A stretch of DNA of 64,000 nucleotides, from positions 491,716 to 555,715 of the forward strand of contig NZ_CP044205.1 of NCBI RefSeq assembly GCF_009498235.1. The letters are read 5' to 3'. How positions within the stretch are numbered: position 1 is the stretch's first letter; each line of letters starts with the position of its first letter. A program made the translations under genes and the position numbers. This DNA is from Candidatus Methylospira mobilis (GTDB taxonomy: Bacteria; Pseudomonadota; Gammaproteobacteria; Methylococcales; Methylococcaceae). The notes below the pieces were generated by a model. The model made no database searches and was not told the DNA's origin. It saw nothing but the letters and a program-made list of their open reading frames with translations. Positions 26,752 through 35,041 of the stretch are shown in pieces.

Positions 26752-26794
26752 GGTCGGTTGGCCAGACCGACCATGGCATTGATGTCATGGTCGG
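26752..26794. repeat. Overlapping alternative hairpins
   Basis: GGTCGG at 26752-26757 can pair with CCGACC at 26767-26772. The same CCGACC extends to CCGACCATG (26767-26775), which is an exact complement of CATGGTCGG (26786-26794). The two stems are mutually exclusive. They lie between the thaumatin-like gene and the thiSG terminator. Confidence 0.4.
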
Positions 26795-26890
26795 GACTCC
26801 GCAGCCTGGTCCCGAGCGTAGCCGCAGGGCTGATTACCGTGTGTCTCGACAGCCTTTCCCAGCTCCATGGCAGGTTATATCCTGTCTTAT

Positions 26891-26914
26891 CAATAGCCTG
26901 CCGGCAGGCTATTG
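26891..26914 (-). terminator. Perfect 24-bp palindrome after the thiS-thiG gene
   Basis: CAATAGCCTGCC joined to GGCAGGCTATTG, a perfect palindrome beginning two bases past the thiG stop. On the plus strand it is followed by TTTATT. The T run on the thiG side is weak, so it may act as a bidirectional or Rho-assisted terminator. Confidence 0.6.
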
Positions 26915-26915
26915 T

Positions 26916-27899
26916 TTATTCGCCGATGAGACCGTCAACCGGCGATGAGGCTGAGGCAAAACGTTTACGCGGTATGCGGCCCGCGCGGAACGCTTCCCGT
27001 CCCGCTTCTATGGCTTTGCGCATCGCGGAAGCCATCAATACCGGGTTTTGCGCGCCGGCGATGGCGGTGTTCATCAACACGCCGTCGCAGCCGAGCTCCA
27101 TTGCGATGGCTGCGTCGGAAGCAGTTCCGACGCCGGCGTCAACCAGTATAGGCACCTTCGCATTTTCCAGTATGGTCAGTATGTTGTAGGGGTTGCGTAT
27201 GCCCAGGCCGGAGCCTATCGGTGCAGCCAGAGGCATTACCGCAACGCAGCCCAGTTCTTCCAGACGTTTGGCGATGATAGGGTCGTCGTTGGTGTACACC
27301 ATGACGTCGAAGCCTTCGCTGACCAGCGTGCGCGTCGCTTCCAGCGTGGCGATGATGTCGGGCAGCAGCGTCCTGACGTCGCCCAGCACTTCGAGTTTGA
27401 CCAGGTTGTGTCCGCCGAGCAGTTCGCGCGCGAGGCGGCAGGTGCGCACCGCTTCCTCGGCGCTATAGCAGCCGGCGGTGTTGGGCAGCAGGGTATAGCG
27501 TTCCGGCGGCAATACATCAAGCAGGTTGGGTTCGCCCGGGTTTTGTCCGATGTTGCTGCGACGGATTGCTATGGTGACGATCTCTGCGCCGCTGGCTTCG
27601 GTCGCCAGTTTTGTTTCCTGCAGGTCGCGATATTTTCCGCTGCCGACCAGCAGGCGCGATTGGTAAGTCTTCCCTGCTATAACCAACGGATCGCCGCTTT
27701 GGCCTCCGCCGATGGCGTGTACGATTTCAATTTTGTCGTTTTCCTGCAGCCGTTGGCTGTCGAAACGGCTTTGCGGAATGATTTCGCGGTTCAGCTCGAC
27801 GGCGATGCGCTTGCCGGTCAGCTCCAGCTCGGCAATCAGCTCAGACAGCGTTGCCTGATTATGCATGGAGCGGATTTTTCCATTGACAGTGAGTTGCAT
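26916..27899 (-). CDS. thiG: Fused sulfur-carrier ThiS and thiazole synthase ThiG
   Basis: A single 327-residue frame. Residues 1-66 are ThiS ([35 protein letters not shown]), a ubiquitin-like protein whose C-terminal Gly-Gly normally carries the thiocarboxylate sulfur. It continues without a stop into ThiG ([28 protein letters not shown] with the imine-forming Lys, [12 protein letters not shown]), which makes the thiazole phosphate of thiamine. Fused ThiS-ThiG proteins are known in some bacteria. Here the Gly run is internal (64-66), so sulfur loading must be adapted, or the protein is cleaved. The start ATG at 27899 follows AGGAG. DAHP synthase is 18 bases upstream, so the two share a transcript. 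Confidence 0.93.
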   Translation of the reverse strand: MQLTVNGKIRSMHNQATLSELIAELELTGKRIAVELNREIIPQSRFDSQRLQENDKIEIVHAIGGGQSGDPLVIAGKTYQSRLLVGSGKYRDLQETKLATEASGAEIVTIAIRRSNIGQNPGEPNLLDVLPPERYTLLPNTAGCYSAEEAVRTCRLARELLGGHNLVKLEVLGDVRTLLPDIIATLEATRTLVSEGFDVMVYTNDDPIIAKRLEELGCVAVMPLAAPIGSGLGIRNPYNILTILENAKVPILVDAGVGTASDAAIAMELGCDGVLMNTAIAGAQNPVLMASAMRKAIEAGREAFRAGRIPRKRFASASSPVDGLIGE

Positions 27900-27916
27900 T
27901 GAGTCGATTCTCCTGC

Positions 27917-29005
27917 TTATTTCTGTATGCGACGCCGTGTGTCGATCGCTGCGGCCAGTTCCTGCAACAGCGTGACGCTGTCGTTCCAGCCGATGCAGCC
28001 GTCGGTAATGCTTTGACCGTAGATCAGCGGCTGACCGGCAACCAGCTTTTGCTGTCCCGCCAGCAGATGACTTTCTATCATGCTGCCGGAAATCCGGCAG
28101 TCTCCCCCTGCTATCTGCATTGCGACATCCCTGCCGACAATCATTTGCCGCTGGCAATCCTTCATGCTGTTGGCATGACTCAGGTCTACCATTATTTTAG
28201 CCGGCAGTCCCGCATTTTCCAGCGCGTCGGCGGTTGTCTGTATGCTGGCTGCGTCGTAATTCGGCTGTTTGCCGCCGCGCAGGATAATATGGCTGTCTTC
28301 ATTGCCGGTAGTGGAAAAAATGGCGGAATGACCCGCCTTGGTCAGCGACAGGAAATGATGCGGACGGCGAGAAGCGGAAACGGCGTCCAATGCGACCTGT
28401 ATGCCGCCGTCGGTTGCATTTTTGAAGCCGACCGGACAGGAAAGTCCGGATGCCAGCTCGCGGTGCACCTGGCTTTCCGTGGTGCGCGCGCCGATAGCGC
28501 CCCAGGAGATCAGATCGGAGACGTATTGCGGCGTAATCAGGTCGAGATATTCGGTAGCGGCCGGTACGCCGATCTGGTTCAGGTCGAGCAACAGTTTGCG
28601 CGCCAGCCGCAGTCCGCGGTTGATGTTGAAGCTTTCGTCCAGGTCCGGATCGTTGATCAGGCCTTTCCAGCCTACCGTGGTGCGCGGTTTTTCGAAATAC
28701 ACGCGCATGACGATAACCAGATCGCGTTCCAGCGCCTGCTTTTGTTCCAGCAGCCGCCGGCCGTATTCCAGCGCTGCTTCCGGGTCGTGAATCGAGCAGG
28801 GGCCGATGACAACGAGCAGGCGGTCATCCTGTCCGGCCAATATGTTGTGTATCGCGCGCCGGGCCGTGTATGTGGTCAGCGCGGCCGTGTCGGTGATCGG
28901 ATATTCGTCGTGCAGCTGGCAGGGGTGGATGACTTCCTTGATTTCGCAGATGCGAAGGTCGTCGGTTTCAAAGTTCGAGTCGTTATAGAGTGCCGGGTCT
29001 TTCAT
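27917..29005 (-). CDS. aroG: 3-deoxy-7-phosphoheptulonate synthase, class I
   Basis: DAHP synthase condenses phosphoenolpyruvate with erythrose 4-phosphate, the first step of the shikimate pathway. The 362-residue length and motifs are those of the AroF/G/H type: [20 protein letters not shown] near residue 65, [18 protein letters not shown] near 105, [12 protein letters not shown] near 155, and [14 protein letters not shown] near 275. I cannot tell which of F, G or H it is from sequence alone, so the symbol is approximate. The N-terminus has the regulatory extension of feedback-inhibited forms. It is followed directly by thiSG and its promoter lies in the 207-base divergent gap. Confidence 0.9.
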   Translation of the reverse strand: MKDPALYNDSNFETDDLRICEIKEVIHPCQLHDEYPITDTAALTTYTARRAIHNILAGQDDRLLVVIGPCSIHDPEAALEYGRRLLEQKQALERDLVIVMRVYFEKPRTTVGWKGLINDPDLDESFNINRGLRLARKLLLDLNQIGVPAATEYLDLITPQYVSDLISWGAIGARTTESQVHRELASGLSCPVGFKNATDGGIQVALDAVSASRRPHHFLSLTKAGHSAIFSTTGNEDSHIILRGGKQPNYDAASIQTTADALENAGLPAKIMVDLSHANSMKDCQRQMIVGRDVAMQIAGGDCRISGSMIESHLLAGQQKLVAGQPLIYGQSITDGCIGWNDSVTLLQELAAAIDTRRRIQK

Positions 29006-29212
29006 GATTTTATATGCGAAGGCCGCGATGCTGGCGGCTATTCGCTAATTCTACTCCTTAATAGCCTGTTTCAAAAGTTGCCCGGCAGGTACGGACGCGG
29101 TCCGCGATGGGCGAAACTGTATCGGCTTTGGTGTACACTTCCTTGCAGGAGCCATAGGGCGTGTACTGTCGCACGTATGGATAGGGCGTATCCTTAAGGA
29201 GGAAGCTGCCGC

Positions 29213-29773
29213 ATGTCTGGCAATGTAAAAAAAATCAGCATCTGGTTCTCCATTGTTTTATTGCTGGCCGTAACCGCTGCCGCGTTGGGTCCGTTCTATG
29301 CGATGCACCAGATCAGGCAAGGTCTGGCTCATCAGGATACCGCCATTTTGGCTGATGCAGTGGATTTTCCGGCCTTGAAAGCCAATATCAAGGTACAGTT
29401 GGAAGGCTTCCTGACCGGGCAGGCCCCGTCGGACTTCAAGCAAACGCCGTTTGCCGCTTTTGCGATGAGTCTTGCGTCCAGAGTCGTGGATGGCATGGTG
29501 GATGCCGTGGTGACTCCGCAAGGTCTGGCTGCCTTGCTGCATGGCGTGAATCCAGGCAAATTGTGGCAAGGCAGGCAGGCAAGTCCGCCGGAGACGACAG
29601 AGGCCGGTACTGCAGGAATATTCAGTAATGCTGTCTATCATTATGATAGTCCAAGTCAGTTTTCGGTCTGGATACAGGGCGAAAAGGACGGTCGTTTTCA
29701 GTTCGTTTTTACCCGTAGCGGTTTACTCTGGAAACTGAGCAATGTCATATTTCCAATGGGGGGAGATAAATGA
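29213..29773 (+). CDS. DUF2939 membrane-anchored protein
   Basis: A 186-residue protein with an N-terminal membrane anchor (ISIWFSIVLLLAVTAAALGPFYAMHQI) followed by a periplasmic domain with the DUF2939 features: IRQGLAHQDTAILADAVDFPALKANIKVQL and a late WKLSNVIFP strand. Function unknown. Its TGA overlaps the mtnD ATG by four bases, so it is translationally coupled to the methionine-salvage genes. The ATG follows AAGGAGGAAG. Confidence 0.8.
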   Translation: MSGNVKKISIWFSIVLLLAVTAAALGPFYAMHQIRQGLAHQDTAILADAVDFPALKANIKVQLEGFLTGQAPSDFKQTPFAAFAMSLASRVVDGMVDAVVTPQGLAALLHGVNPGKLWQGRQASPPETTEAGTAGIFSNAVYHYDSPSQFSVWIQGEKDGRFQFVFTRSGLLWKLSNVIFPMGGDK

Positions 29774-30330
29774 GCGTTTTAAGTGTCTACGATGGGCGGG
29801 ACGTCGCCTCTTCCGAGGTTTTTACCGGGCTGGACGATATCTCCGCGCGTTTGAACGAAATAGACGTGCGCTTCGAGCGCTGGACTGCGGGGTTTGAGTT
29901 TGGCGCCGATGCATCGAATGTGGATGTATTGAACGCGTATCACGATTCGATTGACAGCTTAAAGCGGTTTTATGGGTTCCAGTCCGAAGACGTCATCAGC
30001 GTCAAGGCGGATCATCCCGAACGCGTTGCGATGCGCGCCCGCTTCTTGCGCGAACATACCCACAGCGATTTCGAAGTGCGGTTTTTTGTTGAGGGCAGAG
30101 GCTTGTTCTTTTTGCATCCGGACGATCGTGTATACGCGGTTCTTTGCGAGCGCGGCGATTTGATCAGCGTGCCCGCCAATGTCAAACATTGGTTCGATAT
30201 GGGCGAATACCCGGAGTTGAAGTGCATACGTTTGTTTACGACGCCGGAAGGCTGGGTGGCGGATTATACCGGCAGCGAAATAGCCGAAAGCTTTCCCCGG
30301 CTGGAGCAGTTCCTCGGAACGTTTGCATGA
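29770..30330 (+). CDS. mtnD: Acireductone dioxygenase
   Basis: A 186-residue cupin that oxidises acireductone to the 2-oxo acid precursor of methionine (iron form) or to an off-pathway product (nickel form). The metal ligands are visible in EHTHSDFEVRFFVEGRGLFFLH (His, His, Glu) and ANVKHWFDMG (His). It overlaps the upstream DUF2939 gene and the downstream mtnC gene by four bases each. The other salvage genes, such as mtnA, mtnB and mtnN, are not in this window. Confidence 0.95.
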   Translation: MSVLSVYDGRDVASSEVFTGLDDISARLNEIDVRFERWTAGFEFGADASNVDVLNAYHDSIDSLKRFYGFQSEDVISVKADHPERVAMRARFLREHTHSDFEVRFFVEGRGLFFLHPDDRVYAVLCERGDLISVPANVKHWFDMGEYPELKCIRLFTTPEGWVADYTGSEIAESFPRLEQFLGTFA

Positions 30331-30998
30331 TACGTGCAATAGTCACCGATATAGAGGGCACGACGTCGTCCCTGTCTTTTGTAAAAGATGTATTGTTTCC
30401 CTATGCGCGCAAACATCTGGGCGTTTATGTGCGGCAGCATGCCAATGCGCCCGAAGTCAGGCAGGCCCTGGGTGATGTGGCGGAACATTGCTGCGCGCGC
30501 ATGAACGATGAACAGTGTATTGCTCAATTGGAACAGTGGATAGATGAGGACAGAAAAATCACGCCGCTGAAATTCCTTCAGGGCCTGATCTGGGCGGACG
30601 GTTACCGGAGCGGCGAGCTGGTCGGCGATCTTTACGAAGACGCAGCAAACAGGCTGCAGCAGTGGCGCAGTGACGGAATGGCGCTGTATGTTTTTTCGTC
30701 CGGCTCCGTTCTGGCCCAGAAGCTTCTGTTTGGGCATACGCGTTACGGTGATATTAACTCGTTGTTTTCAGGTTATTTCGATACTTCGACCGGCCCCAAG
30801 CAAGAGGCCGGCTCTTATCGCAGTATTGCGTGCGCCATCGGTTTTGATCCGCATGAAATTCTGTTTCTTTCCGACATCGCCGCTGAGCTGGATGCAGCCC
30901 GTCAAGCCGGCATGGCTACGTATCAACTGCTGCGCGAAGGAACGGCGCCTTGTGAGGGACACCCTCATGCGCGTGACTTTTCAGTTATCACTTTTTAG
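30327..30998 (+). CDS. mtnC: Acireductone synthase (enolase-phosphatase E1)
   Basis: A 223-residue HAD-family enzyme that enolises and dephosphorylates 2,3-diketo-5-methylthiopentyl-1-phosphate to give acireductone, the substrate of the preceding gene product. The motifs are VTDIEGTTSSLSFV (motif I, with the Asp nucleophile), YVFSSGSVLAQKLLFG (motif II), GPKQEAGSY (motif III Lys) and ILFLSDIAAELDAARQAG (motif IV). The longer open frame that begins inside mtnD was rejected; ATG at 30327 gives the family N-terminus. Confidence 0.96.
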   Translation: MIRAIVTDIEGTTSSLSFVKDVLFPYARKHLGVYVRQHANAPEVRQALGDVAEHCCARMNDEQCIAQLEQWIDEDRKITPLKFLQGLIWADGYRSGELVGDLYEDAANRLQQWRSDGMALYVFSSGSVLAQKLLFGHTRYGDINSLFSGYFDTSTGPKQEAGSYRSIACAIGFDPHEILFLSDIAAELDAARQAGMATYQLLREGTAPCEGHPHARDFSVITF

Positions 30999-31151
30999 TA
31001 TGTAACGCTTGGTGTTTCGCTTAATTTAGCATTAGGGGGTTGATTTACTCCTCAAAGAACCGTTAAAGTTAGCCTTGTCTTAACGGGAAGAGGATGGATT
31101 ATTCCCGAGCCTGCTGCCATGAGGCGGCGACTACAGCGATTGGAGTAATGA

Positions 31152-31742
31152 ATGACGAAAGCAAGTAAACCTGAGCCGAATGGCGTGAGCCATAGGCGTG
31201 TTGCAATAAGCCGCCGCACTTTTTTAAACCGCGTCGGTGTTGCCGCAGCAGCGACGATGCTGCTGCCTTCGACGGAAGCATTTGCCAGGGCCTTGACGCA
31301 AGAGCGCAAACTGACCCTCGTTAATACCAATACCCATGAGGATTTGACCGTAATTTGCAGTCCGCAGCAACATTACGACCGCAAGCTGCTGACCAAGGTA
31401 AACTACCTGATGCGCGATCACCGCACCGATGAAGCGCGTACCATGGACCCGGCCTTGCTCGATCTGCTTTATGCGGTGACGGTGCTGACGAAAGGGCGCG
31501 GAGAATACAATATCATTTCCGCGTACCGTGCGCCGGAAACCAACCACATGCTGCGCCAGATGGGGCAGCATGTGGCGGAACATAGTCTGCACATGCACGG
31601 AAAGGCAGTTGATTTCCGTACCGAAGACGTCAGTATCCGCACCATCCAGAAAGCCGCGATTGCACTGGAGCGTGGCGGCGTCGGTTATTACGCCAGCTCC
31701 AATTTCGTGCATCTCGATACCGGCGATGTGCGTACCTGGTAA
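31152..31742 (+). CDS. Tat-exported murein endopeptidase, DUF882/MepK type
   Basis: A 196-residue protein. A twin-arginine signal SRRTFLNRVG (about 20-29) is followed by VAAAATMLLPSTEAFARA. The mature part is an M15-type peptidase fold: IISAYRAPETNHMLRQ, HSLHMHGKAVDFRTED with the zinc-binding His and Asp, and FVHLDTGDVRTW with the second His-x-Asp. E. coli MepK (YcbK) of this family cuts cross-links in peptidoglycan. It stands alone. Confidence 0.9.
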   Translation: MTKASKPEPNGVSHRRVAISRRTFLNRVGVAAAATMLLPSTEAFARALTQERKLTLVNTNTHEDLTVICSPQQHYDRKLLTKVNYLMRDHRTDEARTMDPALLDLLYAVTVLTKGRGEYNIISAYRAPETNHMLRQMGQHVAEHSLHMHGKAVDFRTEDVSIRTIQKAAIALERGGVGYYASSNFVHLDTGDVRTW

Positions 31743-32076
31743 AACCGGAGCGATACGGCTTTTTACCAATAAGCAATAACGCAAACCTTGTTCGGATCTT
31801 GTTGGTTTTTTGGTAGCTACCAGCTACTGTCGCATACCCCTACAGGAGCGAGCCCAGGCTCGTTCCTGTCCCGCCAAAATCTTTTCCTGTCAGGTATACA
31901 AAGTCGCCATTGATTTTGTGCTCTCGTTTGTTGTCAATATGACAATCGATATTGTCTGCTAAGAAAACCTTTTCGTTGCGCGTAATATTTTTTTGTTTAG
32001 AGTTTATATGCTTAGGCCGTATTCACGCGGTATCTGAGCAGCTTGGACCTGTTTTTTCGATACGGCATGAGTTTTG
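31743..32076. other. Intergenic stretch ahead of modC-like gene
   Basis: No gene is supported. It holds the 12-bp palindrome TGGTAGCTACCA (about 31813-31824), a REP-like hairpin listed separately, and an AT-rich leader. A short open frame entering the ModC-like gene from 31952 has no ribosome site and is not believed. Confidence 0.4.
31844..31871. repeat. REP-like palindrome
   Basis: A 28-base near-perfect hairpin: ACAGGAGCGAGCC, turn CA, then GGCTCGTTCCTGT, with one G-T pair. The AGGAGCGAGCC arm is like the core of pseudomonad REP sequences. It lies 120 bases past the murein peptidase gene. Confidence 0.5.
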
Positions 32077-32108
32077 TATAATACGATATATTGTTATAGA
32101 TATATTGT
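32077..32108 (+). promoter_or_regulatory. Promoter -10 box and 10-bp direct repeats before the ModC-like gene
   Basis: TATAAT at 32077-32082 is a perfect sigma-70 -10 box. GATATATTGT occurs twice, at 32085-32094 and 32099-32108, separated by TATA. The repeats cover the expected transcription start and end 11 bases before the ATG at 32120. The sequence resembles the AT-rich half-sites of ModE boxes but is a direct, not inverted, repeat. An operator function is inferred. Confidence 0.5.
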
Positions 32109-32119
32109 ATGGAGCAAAC

Positions 32120-33313
32120 ATGCGACTTGAACTGGATGTAACGCTGACGCGAGGGCATTTCGATCTGGCTACGGAGCTATCGGTAAACGATACCAGTATG
32201 GGGCTGCTGGGTAAATCGGGCGCCGGGAAAAGCACTCTGCTGGGCTTGATTGCCGGAACGATACAGCCGCATAGCGGGCGCATAGCGCTGGACGGAAAAA
32301 TTGTTTTCGACAGCCGCAAGGGTATCATGGTGCCGCGCGAGCAACGCCCGGTGGGCGCGGTTTTGCAACTGGATGCTCCCGGTTCCGACGAAACCGTCAG
32401 GGATAGTCTGGTAGCCGCATATAATCGGACCTTGAAGCAGCGGCGGTTGTTCAGGCTCGGTTATCTGGTTGATTTGCTCGAACTGGAGGAAACGCTGGAG
32501 CGGCGCACCGATCAGCTATCAGCGGGAGAACGCAAGCGAGTGGCGCTGGCGCGGTCATTATTGAAGTCGCCGCGTCTGCTGCTTCTGGACGATACGTTTG
32601 CGGCGATAGGCAACGGTTATCGCGGACAGTTGCTGCCGGTGCTCAAGCGCCTGCAGGATGAATTGCGTCTTCCCGTACTCTATGCCAGTCAGTCGCTCGG
32701 AGAAATTCTGGAGCTGACCGATCAGTTGGTCGTGCTGGAAGCCGGCAAGGTGTTAAAAACCGGTTCCCTGCAGGAGCTGGCCAAGGCGCGAGGGATGTTG
32801 CGTTATCTGGGGATGCGCCAGGTTGATAATATCCTGGCGGTCTCCATCCAGGGGCATGAACCCGATTCAGGCTGCACCATGGCTTATACTTACGGGTTGC
32901 CGATCATTTTACCGTTGCGGCCGCGCCTTAAAACGGGCAGCGATATTCTGGTTACGATAAAATCGGGAGATATCGCTTTGTCGCGCCATTACCTGCAAGG
33001 TATTTCGATACAGAATCAGATCAAAGGCAGGGTTTGCGCGCTGGTTCCTTCCGGCGACAGCGTTTTTGTACAGGTCGATTGCGGCAGTACACTGCTTGCG
33101 GAAATCACGCCGCGCGCTTGCCGCGACATGGCGCTCAGCGAGGGAGATACCGTGTATTGCCTGATTAAAACCCATACCATTGCCTATATGTCCGAAGTGG
33201 ATGCGCCCCCCTCCCAGCGTGTTGTCCAGTACGGCGATTCTTTTTATCTTATCGACGAAGCAGGCATGCATGATGAGCAGGGCGCGTCGACCCTGCCCGC
33301 GGTCAGACACTAA
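32120..33313 (+). CDS. ModC-like ATPase with TOBE domain, catalytic residues altered
   Basis: A 397-residue protein with the layout of ModC, the ATPase of molybdate importers: ABC domain, then TOBE/Mop-like domain (about 270-370). Walker A GKSGAGKS (31-38), the Q-loop Gln and the signature LSAGERKRVALARSLL are present. In ModC the Walker B region is LLLLDEPLASLD and the switch is YVSHSL. Here they read LLLLDDTFAAIG and YASQSL, so the catalytic Glu is Asp, the D-loop is lost and the switch His is Gln. No modA or modB gene is adjacent. It may be a regulatory or storage relative with weak hydrolysis, or a decaying paralogue. The ATG at 32120 follows GGAGC. Confidence 0.78.
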   Translation: MRLELDVTLTRGHFDLATELSVNDTSMGLLGKSGAGKSTLLGLIAGTIQPHSGRIALDGKIVFDSRKGIMVPREQRPVGAVLQLDAPGSDETVRDSLVAAYNRTLKQRRLFRLGYLVDLLELEETLERRTDQLSAGERKRVALARSLLKSPRLLLLDDTFAAIGNGYRGQLLPVLKRLQDELRLPVLYASQSLGEILELTDQLVVLEAGKVLKTGSLQELAKARGMLRYLGMRQVDNILAVSIQGHEPDSGCTMAYTYGLPIILPLRPRLKTGSDILVTIKSGDIALSRHYLQGISIQNQIKGRVCALVPSGDSVFVQVDCGSTLLAEITPRACRDMALSEGDTVYCLIKTHTIAYMSEVDAPPSQRVVQYGDSFYLIDEAGMHDEQGASTLPAVRH

Positions 33314-33372
33314 CGGCGGAAGTGCAAACGGGCGGTTCGGAAGAAGCCGCCAGACTCGGAAAGAAGCAGTTC

Positions 33373-33438
33373 GAACCGGCAATTTTTCGGCAAGAAAGCG
33401 GACGTAACGGCGTTGCATCCGCTTTCTTGTGCCGGTTC
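33373..33438. repeat. Long two-part inverted repeat after the ModC-like gene
   Basis: GAACCGGCA (33373-33381) pairs exactly with TGCCGGTTC (33430-33438), and inside CAAGAAAGCGGA (33391-33402) pairs exactly with TCCGCTTTCTTG (33418-33429). The right arms abut, while the left arms are parted by nine bases (ATTTTTCGG). The total is 21 perfect pairs with one bulge and a 15-base loop. No T run follows. It could be a terminator of an unusual kind, a small RNA, or an element end. Confidence 0.5.
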
Positions 33439-33593
33439 ACCGCGCTTACCATGGTTTATGCCGGCGCGTTTTATACCGGTGGCGGTTTTATTGTTTTGAT
33501 TTTACTCAATGCTTTGGTAGAATTTTTAGCCGCGTTTCCAATCTCCAAGAGAAAATACGGGCGTTAATGTCGATTTTAAGGGTGAGGAAGTAA

Positions 33594-34538
33594 ATGAACT
33601 TACGCGGCACCGATTTGAACCTGCTTACTATTTTCGAAGCAACCTTCGAAGAGCGTAATCAGACTAAAACCTGTGATCGCCTGGGCATGACGCAATCGGC
33701 GATCAGCAACGCGCTTAACCGTCTGAAGCAGATTACCAACGATCCGTTGTTTATTGTCAGGAACAAGGGATTGCAGCCGACTGCGCGGGCGATAGAGCTT
33801 TATGATCAGGTGCATTCTGCGCTGGATCTGGTACGTTCCGGCTTAAAGGATGTACTGGATTTTACGCCTGCCGAGAGCACCCGCATGTTTTCGCTGGCGA
33901 TAAGCTTTGGCGATGGGACGGCAGGGCTGCCGGTATTGTTCGAGTTGATCCGGCGCGAAGCACCGCAGGTGCGGCTCAATATGTCTGCGCCGTTATCGGA
34001 AACCGAAGCCACGACCATGCTGCGCGATCATGCTTTGGACGCCGTCGTTCATTTTGAGCGATACAACAACCCGGATTTGCGGCACGAAATCGTTAGCCGC
34101 TATCCGGTTGTCGTTATCGCGCGCAAAGATCATCCGCGTATCGGCGAGACGGCGGGCAAGCAGGAAATCATGCAGGAGGAGTTTGTCAGGGTTGCGGGTT
34201 TGCATCGCAGTCCCGGCATCGTAGCCGATCGCGATGAACTGTTTCAGTTTATGGCCAGAAAAACCGCCATCGTCGTACCCAACGTCATGGTGCAGATGTC
34301 CGTGGTTGCGCGCAGCGATTTGCTGGCTATTACCTCGCTACAATCCATATTGCCGTTCCAGCGGGCATTCGCGCTTAAAACGCTTCCCTGTCCATGGGCG
34401 ATTGATCCGGTGCCGATGTACCAGGTTTGGCACCGCTCGGCCGATAACGACGCCGGTGGCACTTGGTTCAGAAATAAGCTCAAGGAGGCGGCTCAGAGCG
34501 CTTGGCCGGAAGTGAAGGTAACGGCTTCAGATTCTTAA
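33594..34538 (+). CDS. LysR-type transcriptional regulator, copy 1 (intact)
   Basis: A 314-residue LTTR. The N-terminal winged helix is RGTDLNLLTIFEATFEERNQ through SAISNALNRLKQITNDPLFIV (about residues 4-55); it is followed by a linker helix and the LysR substrate-binding domain (SISFGDGTAGLPVLFEL to WFRNKL). The type resembles NodD/LeuO/TdcA-like LTTRs that begin LNLLxIFxAxxEERN. The ligand is unknown. Its stop overlaps the stop of a convergent acetyltransferase remnant by one codon. A second copy of the same gene pair follows directly. Confidence 0.9.
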   Translation: MNLRGTDLNLLTIFEATFEERNQTKTCDRLGMTQSAISNALNRLKQITNDPLFIVRNKGLQPTARAIELYDQVHSALDLVRSGLKDVLDFTPAESTRMFSLAISFGDGTAGLPVLFELIRREAPQVRLNMSAPLSETEATTMLRDHALDAVVHFERYNNPDLRHEIVSRYPVVVIARKDHPRIGETAGKQEIMQEEFVRVAGLHRSPGIVADRDELFQFMARKTAIVVPNVMVQMSVVARSDLLAITSLQSILPFQRAFALKTLPCPWAIDPVPMYQVWHRSADNDAGGTWFRNKLKEAAQSAWPEVKVTASDS

Positions 34539-34921
34539 TCCCGTAGCGCCGATCGTAACCGCTGCATTTTTGAGCTTTTAACCTCCGCGCGTTGATAAAA
34601 GCGTTGTACCCCATGATTTTCCTTGTCGGTAGAAGAGTGATGCGCGAGGCAGCCCGCCGTTTTGCATGGCTGGTGGCTGTTTTCAGCCGTTGCGCGCCAA
34701 CATGGCGACAGCGCTCTGTTCCAGGGTACGCTGTACATACCTTCCAGCCAGTCGACCGGCCCGCCCTCGGCGGTACTGGCGTTGATCGTCAGGCTGACCA
34801 TACTGGCGGCTATACTGTCTTTGTAGTTTCCCGCACAAAAAGTCGGCTCCGCTTCGAGGCGGTCGATGATCCGGCGTCTGCGCTCGATCGCGGACGTGAA
34901 ATGGGCCTTCCGTGCAAACAA
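34535..34921 (-). pseudogene. GNAT acetyltransferase remnant, copy 1
   Basis: This frame is a decayed copy of the gene at 35997-36470. Corresponding stretches are MVSLTINASTAEGGPVDWLEGM against MVSL...STAEGGAAAWLEDM, and QRFYQRAEVKSSKMQRLRSALRD against the intact LRFYQRAGFKDSKMRPLRLTLRD. The acetyl-CoA loop (RGRHIGAYLL in the intact copy) is scrambled, as expected of compensating frameshifts, and the first 27 residues are missing. It is convergent with lysR copy 1. Confidence 0.8.
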
Positions 34922-35041
34922 TGGTATTGTATTGGTTTTAATTGTCTAGTCTACTGTTGTTCTTTGTTTAAAGCTGCGTTACCAATCTTCTGCGTGACAG
35001 GAATGACGGGTGTTGAGGCTGTTTTTTAGGATGGGTCAAGT

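Noticed and set aside
33322..33567. Short hydrophobic open frame between the ModC-like gene and lysR
   Set aside because: It runs through the long inverted repeat and has no ribosome site or recognisable family.
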